A stretch of DNA of 32,074 nt from Peribacillus loiseleuriae (GCF_001183985.1 NZ_LFZW01000001.1:233305-265378), one strand, 5' to 3'. Shown: positions 9,337 to 18,627, counted from the first letter of the stretch. Notes: generated by a model from the sequence alone, not told the origin. Translations and numbers: made by a program.

Positions 9337-10104
9337 ATGAAAAATGAGATAAGAGACATCCTATATATACATTTGCAGGCATCTGAACGATTTGCGGTTT
9401 TCTCCGGCGTAACGTTTCGGGAATTTGTTTATTCGTATGAAGGACCTTTACCTAATCTTTTATTGTTGAAGCATGGATACGATGATGGAGAGTTTAACAT
9501 GAATACCTTATTGGAATTTGTTCCGAATGACTATGTTGAAAAACTCCTGAAAGATAATGTATATGGGTATGGTGATTTTTGCTGGATTGATTTTGAAGAA
9601 GAAGCAGGACTTGATGAATTGAATGGTCAAGAAATTGCGGAACTTTTGTATGTTGGTCATTGTAAAACTCATTTGCGTCCGCCTTTTTTTGGAAAGCTGA
9701 ATAACCAATTTGTTTACCTTGCGCACGATGACGGGTGGTTCAATAAGATTTATTTTCGAAACCAAGATGCATTAACTCAAATATTTGGGAATGTACTTAT
9801 GCTGAAACTGGAGACATTACGTGTCGAAAGAAATTGGTTTGGATTAAAGAAAAAAAGGGAGTACCCAGAAGTTCCTTTTGAAGTGCTTCAAAGGCTTCTC
9901 CCGTTAACGGCTGAGGGCATCGTCTTTTCCCTTCAGGATATTCAGCATTCGAGGAACAAGATAGAAATTCCTGGTTGGATCGTTGGTGATTATGTAAATA
10001 TGGATGATATGATAGACGGATTTAATGAATTGAAGGATCAGCGGCCAAAAGCGTTGATTGTTTTACATCGAAAAACTAAAGAGTGGAGCGTTAATCTGAA
10101 CTAA
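9337..10104 (+). CDS. conserved-looking hypothetical protein (255 aa)
   Basis: A 255-residue protein that I do not recognise. It has no signal peptide or membrane segment and should be cytoplasmic. It is rich in aromatic and acidic residues in the first half (YGYGDFCWIDFEEEAGLDEL) with a histidine/cysteine stretch YVGHCKTHLRPPF near 105-117. The C-terminal part ends in an alternating basic segment (PKALIVLHRKTKEWSVNLN). The start is ATG 9337 with GGAGGG at 9321-9326. It stands alone, with repeat copy A directly in front and no terminator seen behind. Codon use is like its neighbours. No function is proposed. Confidence 0.8.
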   Translation: MKNEIRDILYIHLQASERFAVFSGVTFREFVYSYEGPLPNLLLLKHGYDDGEFNMNTLLEFVPNDYVEKLLKDNVYGYGDFCWIDFEEEAGLDELNGQEIAELLYVGHCKTHLRPPFFGKLNNQFVYLAHDDGWFNKIYFRNQDALTQIFGNVLMLKLETLRVERNWFGLKKKREYPEVPFEVLQRLLPLTAEGIVFSLQDIQHSRNKIEIPGWIVGDYVNMDDMIDGFNELKDQRPKALIVLHRKTKEWSVNLN

Positions 10105-10344
10105 ACTGCCCTAAGTGAGAATGACTTAACTTATAGTCAATCTCATCTGCGGTATTAGCTATTCAAGTAAATGATGATAATTCATGGTGTAGTCCGTGCT
10201 TTTGCCACATAAGATGTAAGGAGTGTGTGGTGGATTTATTGGTATGTTTAGGTAAGTTATAAAACTGTGCTTCTTTTTCGTTTTTAACTGGAGATTATGG
10301 TGTTACAATAATAAGGTGAAATGAGTAATGGAGGTTTAATGAAA

Positions 10345-11424
10345 ATGAAAACAAAACTTGGACTGCTTTATGGCGGGAAGTCAGCTGAACATGATGTTTC
10401 ACTGCAGACAGCTTTAGCGGTCATTAAAGCATTAGATTTAGAGAAATTTGATATATATCCGATATACATAACGAAAGAAGGGGCTTGGGTAAAGGGTCCT
10501 CAGTTGACCGGGACGGTTGAGGACGTGAAAAGTCTTAGATTATCTGCTGAAGCTGCCATGTCACCTCTAGCAATGCGTTCTACAGGGCAAGATTCCAAAG
10601 AGGATGGAGATGAAGGCTTTGATGTCATATTCCCTCTCCTCCATGGCCCGAATGGAGAAGATGGCACAGTCCAAGGGATGCTAGAATTATTAAATTTACC
10701 CTATGTAGGAAATGGAGTTCTAGCTTCATCTGCTGGTATGGACAAAGTTGTTATGAAGAATATTTTTGCCCAAGCAGGACTACCACAAGTTAAATATACT
10801 TGGTTTATTCGCTCAGAGTGGGAAACGGATAAAGACCGTGCTTATGATAAAATCGAAGCGGAATTAGGCTATCCATGCTTTGTTAAGCCAGCGAACCTCG
10901 GATCAAGTGTTGGAATTAGCAAATGTGTTAATAGGGAAGAGCTTGCGAATGCGTTTGTGGAAGCATTCCTATTTGACCGAAAAATCATTGTTGAAGAAGG
11001 AATCGTTGCACGTGAAATTGAAATTGGCGTTCTAGGCAATGATCAACCTAAGTGTTCGGTAGCTGGAGAAATTATTGCGAAAAAAGATTTTTATGATTAT
11101 AAAGCAAAATATGAAGATGGGGATACCGCGATGGTCATCCCGGCTGATATTTCTGAAGATGACTATCAGTCTTTGAGTGAAATGGCTATTTCATCCTTCA
11201 AATCTCTTGATTGTTCCGGATTAGTTCGCGCTGACTTCTTCTTAACGAAAGAAGGAAAGGCGTACATCAATGAAGTAAATACGATGCCTGGTTTTACTCC
11301 ATTTAGTATGTTTCCTTTACTATGGAAACATACAGGAGTGGAGTATCCTCAATTAATCGAAACATTAGTGAATTTAGCACAAGAACGTTATGAAGAAAAA
11401 CAGAAGATTAAATATAGCTTTTGA
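10345..11424 (+). CDS. ddl: D-alanine--D-alanine ligase
   Basis: This cytoplasmic ATP-grasp enzyme joins two D-alanines with ATP hydrolysis to make the terminal dipeptide of peptidoglycan precursors. The N-terminal domain opens [19 protein letters not shown] with the conserved active-site glutamate (AEHDVS). ATP-grasp motifs follow ([15 protein letters not shown]; metal-binding [17 protein letters not shown]). The omega-loop segment FYDYKAKY keeps the tyrosine typical of D-Ala-specific, not D-lactate-specific, ligases. The chosen start is ATG 10345 (359 aa), ten bases after GGAGG at 10330-10334; ATG 10339 is also in frame but only four bases away, and ATG 10321 lies before the site. MurF, which uses its product, follows 127 bases later. 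Confidence 0.96.
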   Translation: MKTKLGLLYGGKSAEHDVSLQTALAVIKALDLEKFDIYPIYITKEGAWVKGPQLTGTVEDVKSLRLSAEAAMSPLAMRSTGQDSKEDGDEGFDVIFPLLHGPNGEDGTVQGMLELLNLPYVGNGVLASSAGMDKVVMKNIFAQAGLPQVKYTWFIRSEWETDKDRAYDKIEAELGYPCFVKPANLGSSVGISKCVNREELANAFVEAFLFDRKIIVEEGIVAREIEIGVLGNDQPKCSVAGEIIAKKDFYDYKAKYEDGDTAMVIPADISEDDYQSLSEMAISSFKSLDCSGLVRADFFLTKEGKAYINEVNTMPGFTPFSMFPLLWKHTGVEYPQLIETLVNLAQERYEEKQKIKYSF

Positions 11425-11457
11425 TGGGATGCTTTGCAGCCTAGACGAATAGAAATG

Positions 11458-11486
11458 GAAACGACAACCGAACGGCTGTCGTTTTC
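11458..11486 (+). terminator. terminator after ddl
   Basis: GAAACGACAACCG and CGGCTGTCGTTTTC form a stem of about 11 bp with a short AA-rich loop, followed by a short T-rich stretch. It would partly separate ddl from murF transcription. The weak T tract suggests read-through is possible. Confidence 0.65.
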
Positions 11487-11551
11487 CTTACTGAGATAGC
11501 TTGATGTTAAGGGGATAAGCTGCAATTTTCTAAAATCCTAGGAGGAACATG

Positions 11552-12931
11552 ATGTTAAAAAAAACGTTAAAGCAAATCCACGAGATGGTCGATGGATTAA
11601 ATATCATTACAGATTTTGAATCGATTATAGCGGCAGGAGTTTCGATTGATTCTAGAAATATTGAGTTTAACAACTTGTTCATCCCCCTTAGTGGAGAACA
11701 TGTTGATGGACATCAATATGTAGAAAAGGCCATTTCGCAGGGAGCAGCTGCTTCATTGTGGCAACAGGATGCGGGGGAACCGCCGGCTGGACTTCCGGTC
11801 ATCCTTGTAGAGAATACAGAAAAAGCATTACAGAAACTAGCAAGTGCGTATCGAAAGCAACTAAATTGTAAAGTAATTGGCGTTACAGGGAGTAACGGGA
11901 AAACGACCACGAAAGATATGATAGCGGCTTTACTGCAAACAACCTACCGTATTCATAAAACAAGTGGGAACTTTAATAACCATCTTGGACTTCCGTTAAC
12001 CATTCTAGGAATAGGTGAGGACACAGAAGTGGCCGTTCTCGAAATGGGCATGAGTAACCGTGGTGAAATTGCATTTTTATCCACACTTGCAGAACCAGAT
12101 TTAGCAATTATTACGAATGTTGGTGAGTCTCATCTATTGGATCTCGGTTCAAGAGAGGAAATTGCAAATGCTAAACTAGAGATCGTTTCAGGTCTTAAAG
12201 CTGGCGGAACGCTGATTTACCAAGGAGATGAGCCGTTATTACGCGATCGAATTGAACGCGACTTAACGAATCTTCACGTTGTATCCTTTGGCAGAGAAAA
12301 CAAAAATGACCTTTACCCCATCTCGATAACTCAAAATGATAATAGTACTTCTTTTGAAATAAATGGCGATTCAGGGGATCCATATATGATTCCGATTCTT
12401 GGGTTCCACAATGTACAAAATGCCTTAGCCGCTATGCTAGTAGCTAAGCTGTTGCGTGTAAATGATGCCAATATCAGAAAAGGGTTTGAATCGGTCCGAT
12501 TAACCAACATGAGAATGGAAATGGTTGAGGGAGCAAAAGGGGAAAAAATCATTAATGATGCCTATAATGCAAGTCCAACCTCAATGAAGGCAGCGATTGA
12601 ACTGATTGAAAGTCTTTCAGGGTTTCAAGCTAAATATCTAGTCCTTGGTGACATGTTGGAACTTGGAAATCAAGAGAAAGATTATCATGTAAATATTGGT
12701 GAAATCATTCAGCCAGACGAGATCGATACAGTCTTTACATATGGTCCACTTGGTCATTTTATAGCTGAAGGAGCTCGCCAATCTTTTCCTGCAGATCGAG
12801 TGTTTTCATATGATGATAAATCCGCGTTAATTGCTGATTTAAAGCAACGTACTTCTCTAAATGATTTAATCCTGGTAAAAGCCTCAAGAGGGATGAAACT
12901 TGAAGAAATTGTTCAAGCTCTCCAAAAGTGA
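11552..12931 (+). CDS. murF: UDP-N-acetylmuramoyl-tripeptide--D-alanyl-D-alanine ligase
   Basis: This Mur ligase adds D-Ala-D-Ala to UDP-MurNAc-tripeptide in the cytoplasm, the last soluble step of the peptidoglycan monomer. The protein is 459 residues. The N-terminal substrate domain includes SIDSRNIEFNNLFIPLSGE. The central ATPase has the P-loop VTGSNGKTTTKDM (about 109-121), GNFNNHLGLPLTI and EMGMSNRGEI. The C-terminal domain has INDAYNASPTSMKAAIE and LVLGDMLELG. ATG 11552 is preferred because AGGAGG (11540-11545) lies six bases away; ATG 11549 is only three away. It takes the product of the neighbouring ddl. Confidence 0.96.
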   Translation: MLKKTLKQIHEMVDGLNIITDFESIIAAGVSIDSRNIEFNNLFIPLSGEHVDGHQYVEKAISQGAAASLWQQDAGEPPAGLPVILVENTEKALQKLASAYRKQLNCKVIGVTGSNGKTTTKDMIAALLQTTYRIHKTSGNFNNHLGLPLTILGIGEDTEVAVLEMGMSNRGEIAFLSTLAEPDLAIITNVGESHLLDLGSREEIANAKLEIVSGLKAGGTLIYQGDEPLLRDRIERDLTNLHVVSFGRENKNDLYPISITQNDNSTSFEINGDSGDPYMIPILGFHNVQNALAAMLVAKLLRVNDANIRKGFESVRLTNMRMEMVEGAKGEKIINDAYNASPTSMKAAIELIESLSGFQAKYLVLGDMLELGNQEKDYHVNIGEIIQPDEIDTVFTYGPLGHFIAEGARQSFPADRVFSYDDKSALIADLKQRTSLNDLILVKASRGMKLEEIVQALQK

Positions 12932-12945
12932 TCACTGTAAAAAGC

Positions 12946-12984
12946 CGATGAATTCTCGTTTATGGGGAACTCATCGTTTTTTTT
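12946..12984 (+). terminator. terminator after murF
   Basis: CGATGAATTCTC and GGAACTCATCG pair across a short loop, followed by a run of eight T, fifteen bases after the murF stop. Confidence 0.85.
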
Positions 12985-13185
12985 ATAAATGAAAAAATAT
13001 AAGTTTTTCATGAGTTATGTCGTTTGACGAATGAACTTAGCTTACCAGATGTTACAAGTTTGTCATACTTATGCGGGATGTCTTAACGTCGATGTAGACA
13101 TAAATAATTTGGGAAATACTAGTCGATATGCTTTAAAAACACCTCTTTCAAGCGGCTTATTTTGTTTGAGTTTTAGATTCCTTTA

Positions 13186-13214
13186 TTGCAATAACGACCT
13201 GAAAATGGTAACAT
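13186..13214 (+). promoter_or_regulatory. possible sigma-A promoter
   Basis: TTGCAA (13186-13191) and TAACAT (13209-13214) are 17 bases apart. Predicted initiation at about 13221 is just ahead of a 35-codon frame. Both hexamers are imperfect. Confidence 0.3.
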
Positions 13215-13242
13215 ACATTATGAGTTTAAATGTCTTTGGAAG

Positions 13243-13350
13243 ATGAAGATGGTATATACTATAACTAATCCAAAGATTGTTTATCGTTTCTTTAAGAAAC
13301 AAATGTTATTTCATTCTTCACTTGGTGAAGATCTTGTACTTTCAGATTAA
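13243..13350 (+). CDS. possible small protein (35 aa)
   Basis: From ATG 13243 the frame encodes 35 residues (MKMVYTITNPKIVYRFFKKQ and on), basic and aromatic in the first half and acidic at the end, with stop TAA at 13348. A weak GGAAG lies four bases upstream and a promoter-like pair 30 bases upstream. No homologue is recognised. It may be real or chance. Confidence 0.25.
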   Translation: MKMVYTITNPKIVYRFFKKQMLFHSSLGEDLVLSD

Positions 13351-14097
13351 ATAGGCCACGCGTCTTGAATAATATAAAAAGTTGCCTCTCTTGGCAGCTT
13401 AAGTTGCTAATAGGAAGGTCCAGCTGTCTACAGCTGGCTCCATAAGCTCATGACATGATAGATGGGAGAATCTGCTTATCTCCTAACCCTCTTGCCAGAT
13501 ATGATCCTTGTGGTTCCTTTCCACTCCGCATTCCCCAAACGCATAAGGGCCTGTTTTTTTATGGGAAGCTTGGCTTAAGTCAAGTTTTGTTTTATTCTAT
13601 AGGATTTGATATGCAATCATTTTGGATAATGACATGATAGCTACTCATAAACTATGGCATAATTGCAGCTTTGTCTTTGGATTTCATCCTTGAAGTCCAA
13701 AACAGTTTTTCTTTTGTGTAGACTCCTGTCTCATAGGGAAAAAGATGCAGCAGCCCTCACCTGAATAAACATGCGAATTTGTATGCTACTTTGATCTTTC
13801 CATTTTTGAATTTCATTCTTGGTACATGTTTTGTAAAAAGATTTCCTGGACCTAGCGCTAGATCAGTATTTGCGCAAGGTTTGACTTTTGTTCGGGACTT
13901 TTTATTTATTATAATGGAGTTCGGATTTAAAAAACGCAAGTATTTTAGGTGATCATTGAGAAAACTTTTCTTAAACGATAAATAATAAACAAGAACCAGC
14001 TCGTAGTTGGTGAATGGTGGTCAAATGACCCAATTTAGACGTCACAAGCCATTTTGGATGTTGACAAATATATGAATTATAAAGGAGTACGAATATT

Positions 14098-15612
14098 TTG
14101 ACATTATTTAGTGAATTAGGTTTAGACAGAACTTCTATGAAATCAATCGAACGAATGGGGTTTGAAGAAGCAAGTCCGATTCAAGCACAAACCATTCCTT
14201 TGGCATTAGAAGGGAAAGATATTATTGGTCAAGCTCAAACTGGAACAGGTAAAACAGCCGCATTTGGTATTCCATTAATTGAGAATATTGATCTTCAAGA
14301 TGATAACGTACAAGGAATCGTAATCGCACCAACACGTGAGCTTGCTATTCAAGTTTCTGAAGAATTATTCAAGCTTGGATACGGAAAACGCACTCGCGTA
14401 ATGGCAGTATACGGCGGACAAGATATTGATCGTCAAATTCGTGCATTAAAGAAAAAACCACATATTATCGTTGGTACACCAGGTCGTTTATTAGATCATA
14501 TTAAACGTAAAAATATTAAATTGGGCAACGTTCACACTGTTGTATTGGATGAAGCGGATGAAATGTTGAACATGGGCTTCATTGAGGATATCGAATCTAT
14601 TCTTTCGAATGTGCCAGGTGAGAGACAAACTTTGCTGTTTTCTGCTACTATGCCAGAACCTATTCGCAAAATTGCAGAACGCTTCATGAAAGATCCAACT
14701 CTTGTACGTGTTAAAGCAAAAGAAATGACTGTATCTCTTATTGATCAATATTATGTTGAGCTAAGAGAGAACGAAAAATTTGATACATTAGCTCGTTTAT
14801 TAGATATACAAACTCCAGAACTTGCTATCGTATTCGGACGTACAAAACGCCGTGTTGATGAGCTTTCTTCTGCATTGAATGTCCGTGGCTATTCTGCTGA
14901 AGGAATTCACGGGGACTTAAGCCAAGCAAAACGATTGTCGGTTCTTAAGAAGTTTAAAGAGGGCAACATAGATGTACTTGTTGCAACAGACGTAGCGGCG
15001 CGTGGACTTGATATTTCAGGCGTAACACATGTATATAACTTTGATATTCCTCAAGATCCAGAAAGCTATGTTCACCGTATTGGACGTACTGGTCGTGCAG
15101 GGAAACATGGTGAGGCGATCACATTTGTGACACCGAGAGAAAGAGGTCAATTGGCTGCTGTTGAACATACAACGAAAAAACGTATGGAGAAAATGAAAAC
15201 TCCAACTTTAACGGAAGCGTTGGAAGGACAACAAAAAGCAGTAACAGAAAGAATTGTGAACACTGTAGAAAATGAAGACTTGTCTCTATACCTAGGGCAA
15301 GCTGAAGAAATGCTTCAAAAATACAGTGCAGCTGATCTTGTTGCAGCAGCGTTAAAATCACTAACTAAAGAACCGGATGCAACTCCTATTAAATTGACAG
15401 ATGAAGCACCAGCTCCAATGAAGCGTGGTGGATATAATAAGTCTGGATCTAATGGCAGACAGCGTAATGGTCGCGGACCTTCAACAGGTAGAAAAGATTA
15501 TAGCGGTGCTAAACGCAGAGACAGCCGTAAACCTAGCGGAAGCAGCAACCGTAGCAATAACAGCAATAACAGCAATAACAGCTATAACAAAAGAGAAAAA
15601 CTAAATAAATAA
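14098..15612 (+). CDS. cshA: DEAD-box ATP-dependent RNA helicase CshA
   Basis: A 504-residue RNA helicase that unwinds RNA during mRNA decay and ribosome assembly; CshA is the degradosome-associated helicase in Bacillus. Motifs in order: Q motif [14 protein letters not shown] (about 22-35), motif I AQTGTGKT (46-53), Ia [17 protein letters not shown] (151-154), SAT (182-184), and [10 protein letters not shown] from 326. A low-complexity basic tail rich in R, G, N and S (about 440-504) should bind RNA. Within it a 9-base unit (AACAGCAAT) is tandemly repeated, giving NNS triplets. The start is TTG, with AAAGGAG at 14081-14087, ten bases away. The position between murF and ydbS matches B. subtilis cshA (ydbR). 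Confidence 0.95.
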   Translation: MTLFSELGLDRTSMKSIERMGFEEASPIQAQTIPLALEGKDIIGQAQTGTGKTAAFGIPLIENIDLQDDNVQGIVIAPTRELAIQVSEELFKLGYGKRTRVMAVYGGQDIDRQIRALKKKPHIIVGTPGRLLDHIKRKNIKLGNVHTVVLDEADEMLNMGFIEDIESILSNVPGERQTLLFSATMPEPIRKIAERFMKDPTLVRVKAKEMTVSLIDQYYVELRENEKFDTLARLLDIQTPELAIVFGRTKRRVDELSSALNVRGYSAEGIHGDLSQAKRLSVLKKFKEGNIDVLVATDVAARGLDISGVTHVYNFDIPQDPESYVHRIGRTGRAGKHGEAITFVTPRERGQLAAVEHTTKKRMEKMKTPTLTEALEGQQKAVTERIVNTVENEDLSLYLGQAEEMLQKYSAADLVAAALKSLTKEPDATPIKLTDEAPAPMKRGGYNKSGSNGRQRNGRGPSTGRKDYSGAKRRDSRKPSGSSNRSNNSNNSNNSYNKREKLNK

Positions 15613-15623
15613 TATGTAATAAA

Positions 15624-15747
15624 TGAGGATGTCCCTAACAAAATGGTCTGACCCCCACAACAGCTATATACAGCTCAAATTAGTGTATGAAACACGATAA
15701 ACTGTGTGAAATGTGTGGTCAGAACCTTATGGGATATTCTCTTTTTT
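15624..15747 (+). repeat. imperfect long inverted repeat (MITE-like), probable cshA terminator
   Basis: The left arm GAGGATGTCCC plus GGTCTGACCCCCACA (15624-15659) and the right arm TGTGTGGTCAGAACC plus GGGATATTCTC (15712-15741) are imperfect inverted copies around a roughly 50-base centre, followed by TTTTTT. It starts just after the cshA stop. The hairpin plus T run can end the cshA transcript. The long terminal inverted repeats, and a GGTCTGACC motif I associate with dispersed repeats in Bacillus genomes, suggest a miniature element. Confidence 0.5.
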
Positions 15748-15796
15748 ATATTCTGGAAATATTTTGTATAGTATACTGAATATAGGATTTTCCCCC

Positions 15797-15841
15797 GCAT
15801 TAACGGGCAGTAATCCCCCACTGATTGATGTTTCACTTTAT
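15797..15841 (+). repeat. repeat element, copy B (short form), in ydbS leader
   Basis: GCATTAACGGGC (15797-15808) and TTTCACTTTAT (15831-15841) match the two ends of copy A at 9206-9304 exactly, but the 76-base middle with the hairpin is reduced to 22 bases. It ends 24 bases before the ydbS start codon, nearly the same place relative to the gene as copy A. Confidence 0.5.
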
Positions 15842-15865
15842 GGGTATCTAGATAGGAGTGGTTGA

Positions 15866-16339
15866 GTGGAGCCTAGAAACCGGATTTCAAGTAAAGCACT
15901 AAAAGTTTGGCGTATTAGCGGCGTAATAAATGCAGCAATTTGTTGGGTCATAACCATTGCAGTACTTGTTGTGACTATTCTTTTTGATTGGTCTTATTGG
16001 GCGATAGGGGCAACTGGACTAATCTCAACAGCTGTGACATACATATCGGTCTTTCTTTTTCCGTCCATGAAGTGGAAGCGTTGGCGATATGATGTTAGGG
16101 AGAAAGAGATAGAAATCCAAAGCGGTTTATTTATTATTAAACGGACATTGGTGCCTATGATTAGAGTCCAACATGTAGAGACAAACCAAGGACCATTGCT
16201 CAGAAAATATCAACTAGCTTCTGTAGAAATCTCTACTGCTGCAACGACTCATGAGATACCAGCTCTGGAACTTACTGAAGCTGATGAGTTGCGCTTTTAT
16301 ATATCAAAAATGGCCAGCGTGGAGGAAGACGATGTTTGA
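15866..16339 (+). CDS. ydbS: PH domain-containing membrane protein YdbS
   Basis: A 157-residue membrane protein with two adjacent transmembrane segments (about 19-40 and 45-65) followed by one bacterial PH-like domain (bPH2; core IQSGLFIIKRTLVPMIRVQHV, and later ISTAATTHEIPALE). The start is GTG 15866 with AGGAG seven bases upstream (15854-15858). It overlaps the start of ydbT by eight bases, so the two are translationally coupled, and the products probably act together in the membrane. I recall B. subtilis YdbS/YdbT being linked to resistance to a Bacillus velezensis antimicrobial; the molecular activity is unknown. Confidence 0.88.
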   Translation: MEPRNRISSKALKVWRISGVINAAICWVITIAVLVVTILFDWSYWAIGATGLISTAVTYISVFLFPSMKWKRWRYDVREKEIEIQSGLFIIKRTLVPMIRVQHVETNQGPLLRKYQLASVEISTAATTHEIPALELTEADELRFYISKMASVEEDDV

Positions 16340-17825
16340 ACCTAAACGACTTCACCCAGTTGCTGTTTTGTCTAGTATCTTGCAAACATTGAAGGAAGCG
16401 ATTATCCCGTTAGTCGTGCTCTTATTTTTGGGAGGCAGTAGCGGTAAAGGAATACAGTTGATTATTTTTAGTGTGATCTGCTTTTTTCTCATCGTCTTTT
16501 CTGTTCTTTCTTGGATTAGGCTTACATATTGGGTGGAAAATGGTGAACTTAGAATTGAATCAGGTGTGTTTGTAAGAAAAAAAAGATATATTCGCTTCGA
16601 ACGGATACATAGTATTGATGTTTCAGAAGGAATCCTGCAAAGAATATTTGGTCTCGCTCAGCTTAAGGTAGAAACAGCCGGATCAAATGGGGGGAAGCCT
16701 GAAGCAGAATTAACTGCTATTACAAAGCGAGAATCAAACGAAATTATCTCCATTTTTAATGAAGTGAAAAAAGCAGGGAAAAGGAAGTTGGAAAGTGATT
16801 GTGTGAATGAGGCAGTTACTGGGAAAGAATTAACCAAAGTGGAAGAGACAGATATCGATTCAGCATCTGTTGTATTTAAACAAACTTTTCCTCAATTGTT
16901 TTTAATGGCAGCTACATCAGGTGGGGTTGGGGTAGTTCTTTCTGGTGCGGTAGCATTTCTTGCGCAATTCGATGAATTAATTCCTTTTAAAAAAATATCA
17001 GCTGAAGCAGAACGGTTCATTCAATCGGGTATTCTCTTAATTATCCTTACGGTGTTCTTACTTTTCATACTAGCCTATCTTGTTGCTACAGCAAGAATTG
17101 TCTTAATTTATGCCTATTTCACAGTCAAAAAGGTAGAAGAAGAATTAATTATTTCACGCGGGTTATTAGAAAAAAGACAATTAACGATTCCGCTGAAAAA
17201 AATTCAAGGGATTCGAATTGCTGAGAATCTAATTAGGCAACCGCTCGGATATGCAAGTGTGTACCTTGAATATGCAGGCGGATCAGCATCAGATAAGGAT
17301 ACAGTAAACACTTTGCTTTTTCCGCTTGTGAAAAAAGAACAGCTAAAAGAAAAAATAAATCAGTTCGTACCTGGATATGAGCTACAGACAGAACTGAAGG
17401 GGCTACCGAAACGATCCTATGTCCGTTATTTCTTCAGACAATTATTTATCATAATTCCCATTGTTGTGGCGACATCATGGATTCTTTGGCCTTGGGGCTT
17501 AGTATCTTTCGTTCTTATTCCACTTGCTGCTATCTGGGCTTATTTAAAATTCAGAGAAGTAGGCTGGAATATTAGTGGAAATCAATTGCAATTACGAACT
17601 AGAATTGTATCTAAACAAACGTATATTTTTCAAAAGAATCGCCTGCAAGTATTTGACCGACGAGTGAGCTATTTTCAAAGCAGAAAGCAATTATCCACGA
17701 TTGCTGCTACCGTGAAATCAGGAGCGGGCCCTAGGGAAGGGAAGGTCGTTGACTTAGAACAAAAAGATGCAGAATTCATGAATGATTGGTTTTCATATAG
17801 TGAATTCAAAAAAAGCGAAGGCTAG
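16332..17825 (+). CDS. ydbT: PH domain-containing membrane protein YdbT
   Basis: A 497-residue membrane protein with several paired transmembrane segments, near residues 15-60, 195-265 and 365-415 by hydrophobicity. Each pair is followed by a bPH2-type beta domain, so three PH-like repeats (for example LRIESGVFVRKKRYIRFERI, LIISRGLLEKRQLTIPLKKI and LQLRTRIVSKQTYIFQKNRL). The start is ATG 16332, with GGAGGAAG just upstream inside ydbS; a longer frame to 16251 is an upstream extension within ydbS. Length is close to the B. subtilis protein (about 493). It is co-transcribed and coupled with ydbS. The terminator stem begins within its last codons. Confidence 0.9.
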   Translation: MFEPKRLHPVAVLSSILQTLKEAIIPLVVLLFLGGSSGKGIQLIIFSVICFFLIVFSVLSWIRLTYWVENGELRIESGVFVRKKRYIRFERIHSIDVSEGILQRIFGLAQLKVETAGSNGGKPEAELTAITKRESNEIISIFNEVKKAGKRKLESDCVNEAVTGKELTKVEETDIDSASVVFKQTFPQLFLMAATSGGVGVVLSGAVAFLAQFDELIPFKKISAEAERFIQSGILLIILTVFLLFILAYLVATARIVLIYAYFTVKKVEEELIISRGLLEKRQLTIPLKKIQGIRIAENLIRQPLGYASVYLEYAGGSASDKDTVNTLLFPLVKKEQLKEKINQFVPGYELQTELKGLPKRSYVRYFFRQLFIIIPIVVATSWILWPWGLVSFVLIPLAAIWAYLKFREVGWNISGNQLQLRTRIVSKQTYIFQKNRLQVFDRRVSYFQSRKQLSTIAATVKSGAGPREGKVVDLEQKDAEFMNDWFSYSEFKKSEG

Positions 17826-17840
17826 GCCTTTGCTTTTTTA
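17809..17840 (+). terminator. terminator overlapping the ydbT 3' end
   Basis: AAAAAAAGCGAAGGC and GCCTTTGCTTTTTT pair almost perfectly around TAG, which includes the ydbT stop. The symmetric A and T flanks mean it can also stop the convergent rhomboid gene. Confidence 0.9.
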
Positions 17841-17852
17841 AATGGAGAAACA

Positions 17853-18449
17853 CTAACGTTTACGTCTATTTTGAATAAATAAAGATGCGAGGAGTAAACC
17901 AGCGGCAAGTCCTGAGAGATGACCAGTAATGTTTATTTTTGGCTGGATGAATGTCATTAGCACACCCACGCCGATTAACGTATAGATTGTCTTTACCTCT
18001 TGTTTGGGCAAATGGGTTTTTTTGAATAAAACGAGATATAAATAAAAGCCGAGCAAACCAAAAATTGCTCCACTTGCTCCTACATGGATATAGGTAGGCG
18101 GCTGCAGGATAAAGGTAATAATATTTGCTAAAATACCTGTGATGAGAAAAAAGACCGTAAATTTAAGACTGCCCAGCAATCGTTCGAGCGGAGGGCCGAA
18201 GATGGCAAGTGCAAAGCAGTTGAACAAAAGGTGAGAAAATGAGCTGTGTAAAAAAATGGGTGTAACTAGGCGCCACCATTCGCCAGAAGCGATATACAGG
18301 TTCACACCTTGACCTTTTTCAAACAAGATACCTTCAGGCAGTATGGGTAATAAGTCTAAGAAAAACAGGAAAATAGTAAAGGTTATTAAGGTGGAGACAA
18401 GTGGATAATAAGAAAGATATTGCCGGAAATTTTCTGTTCGTGTAAACAT
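17853..18449 (-). CDS. rhomboid family intramembrane serine protease
   Basis: A 198-residue polytopic protease that cleaves transmembrane helices within the membrane. The serine-histidine dyad is S126 (HVGASGAIFGLLG) and H177 (ITGHLSGLAAG). The oxyanion-side residues H73 and N77 are in FLHSSFSHLLFNCFAL. Six membrane segments are predicted. The position between ydbT and acpS, on the opposite strand, matches the B. subtilis rhomboid gene ydcA. The start at ATG 18449 has AAGGA upstream on the minus strand. It is divergent from acpS. The substrate is unknown. Confidence 0.93.
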   Translation of the reverse strand: MFTRTENFRQYLSYYPLVSTLITFTIFLFFLDLLPILPEGILFEKGQGVNLYIASGEWWRLVTPIFLHSSFSHLLFNCFALAIFGPPLERLLGSLKFTVFFLITGILANIITFILQPPTYIHVGASGAIFGLLGFYLYLVLFKKTHLPKQEVKTIYTLIGVGVLMTFIQPKINITGHLSGLAAGLLLASLFIQNRRKR

Positions 18450-18627
18450 GGTTCACCGTCCTTAAATTGTTCGAGTCTTGTAATACCATTAAAACGGAAA
18501 GGTATGGATTTGTCGAGAACGAGGTATAGATACTGGAAGTAATATATATTGGCAAAATCAATGGTAAATCCTGTTTGCCTCTTTTGAAATATATGAATTT
18601 TAATTCAGGATAGAAGGAGAGTTAGAA

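Larger units (their letters stand above)
12985..14097. other. 1.1-kb gene-poor region between murF and cshA
   Basis: No gene of normal size is supported. It holds a promoter-like pair and a 35-codon frame (13186-13350, listed separately), a perfect hairpin CCAGCTG-TCTA-CAGCTGG (13419-13436), and several 60-70-codon frames without ribosome binding sites that I reject. TTGACT at 13881 and TATAAT at 13910 are too far apart (23 bases) for a standard promoter. The last 180 bases presumably carry the cshA leader, with a 7-bp hairpin ACCAGCT/AGTTGGT near 13996. A long untranslated leader or a small RNA is possible but not shown. Confidence 0.4.

Noticed and set aside
13031..13246. 71-codon frame after murF
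   Set aside because: No ribosome binding site, and the composition is not protein-like enough to claim a gene.
13455..13637. 60-codon frame in the murF-cshA gap
   Set aside because: No ribosome binding site and a residue composition typical of chance frames.
13881..13915. TTGACT and TATAAT upstream of cshA
   Set aside because: The spacing is 23 bases, too long for a vegetative promoter.
16251..16331. Upstream extension of ydbT
   Set aside because: It lies within ydbS; ATG 16332 has the ribosome binding site and gives the expected length.
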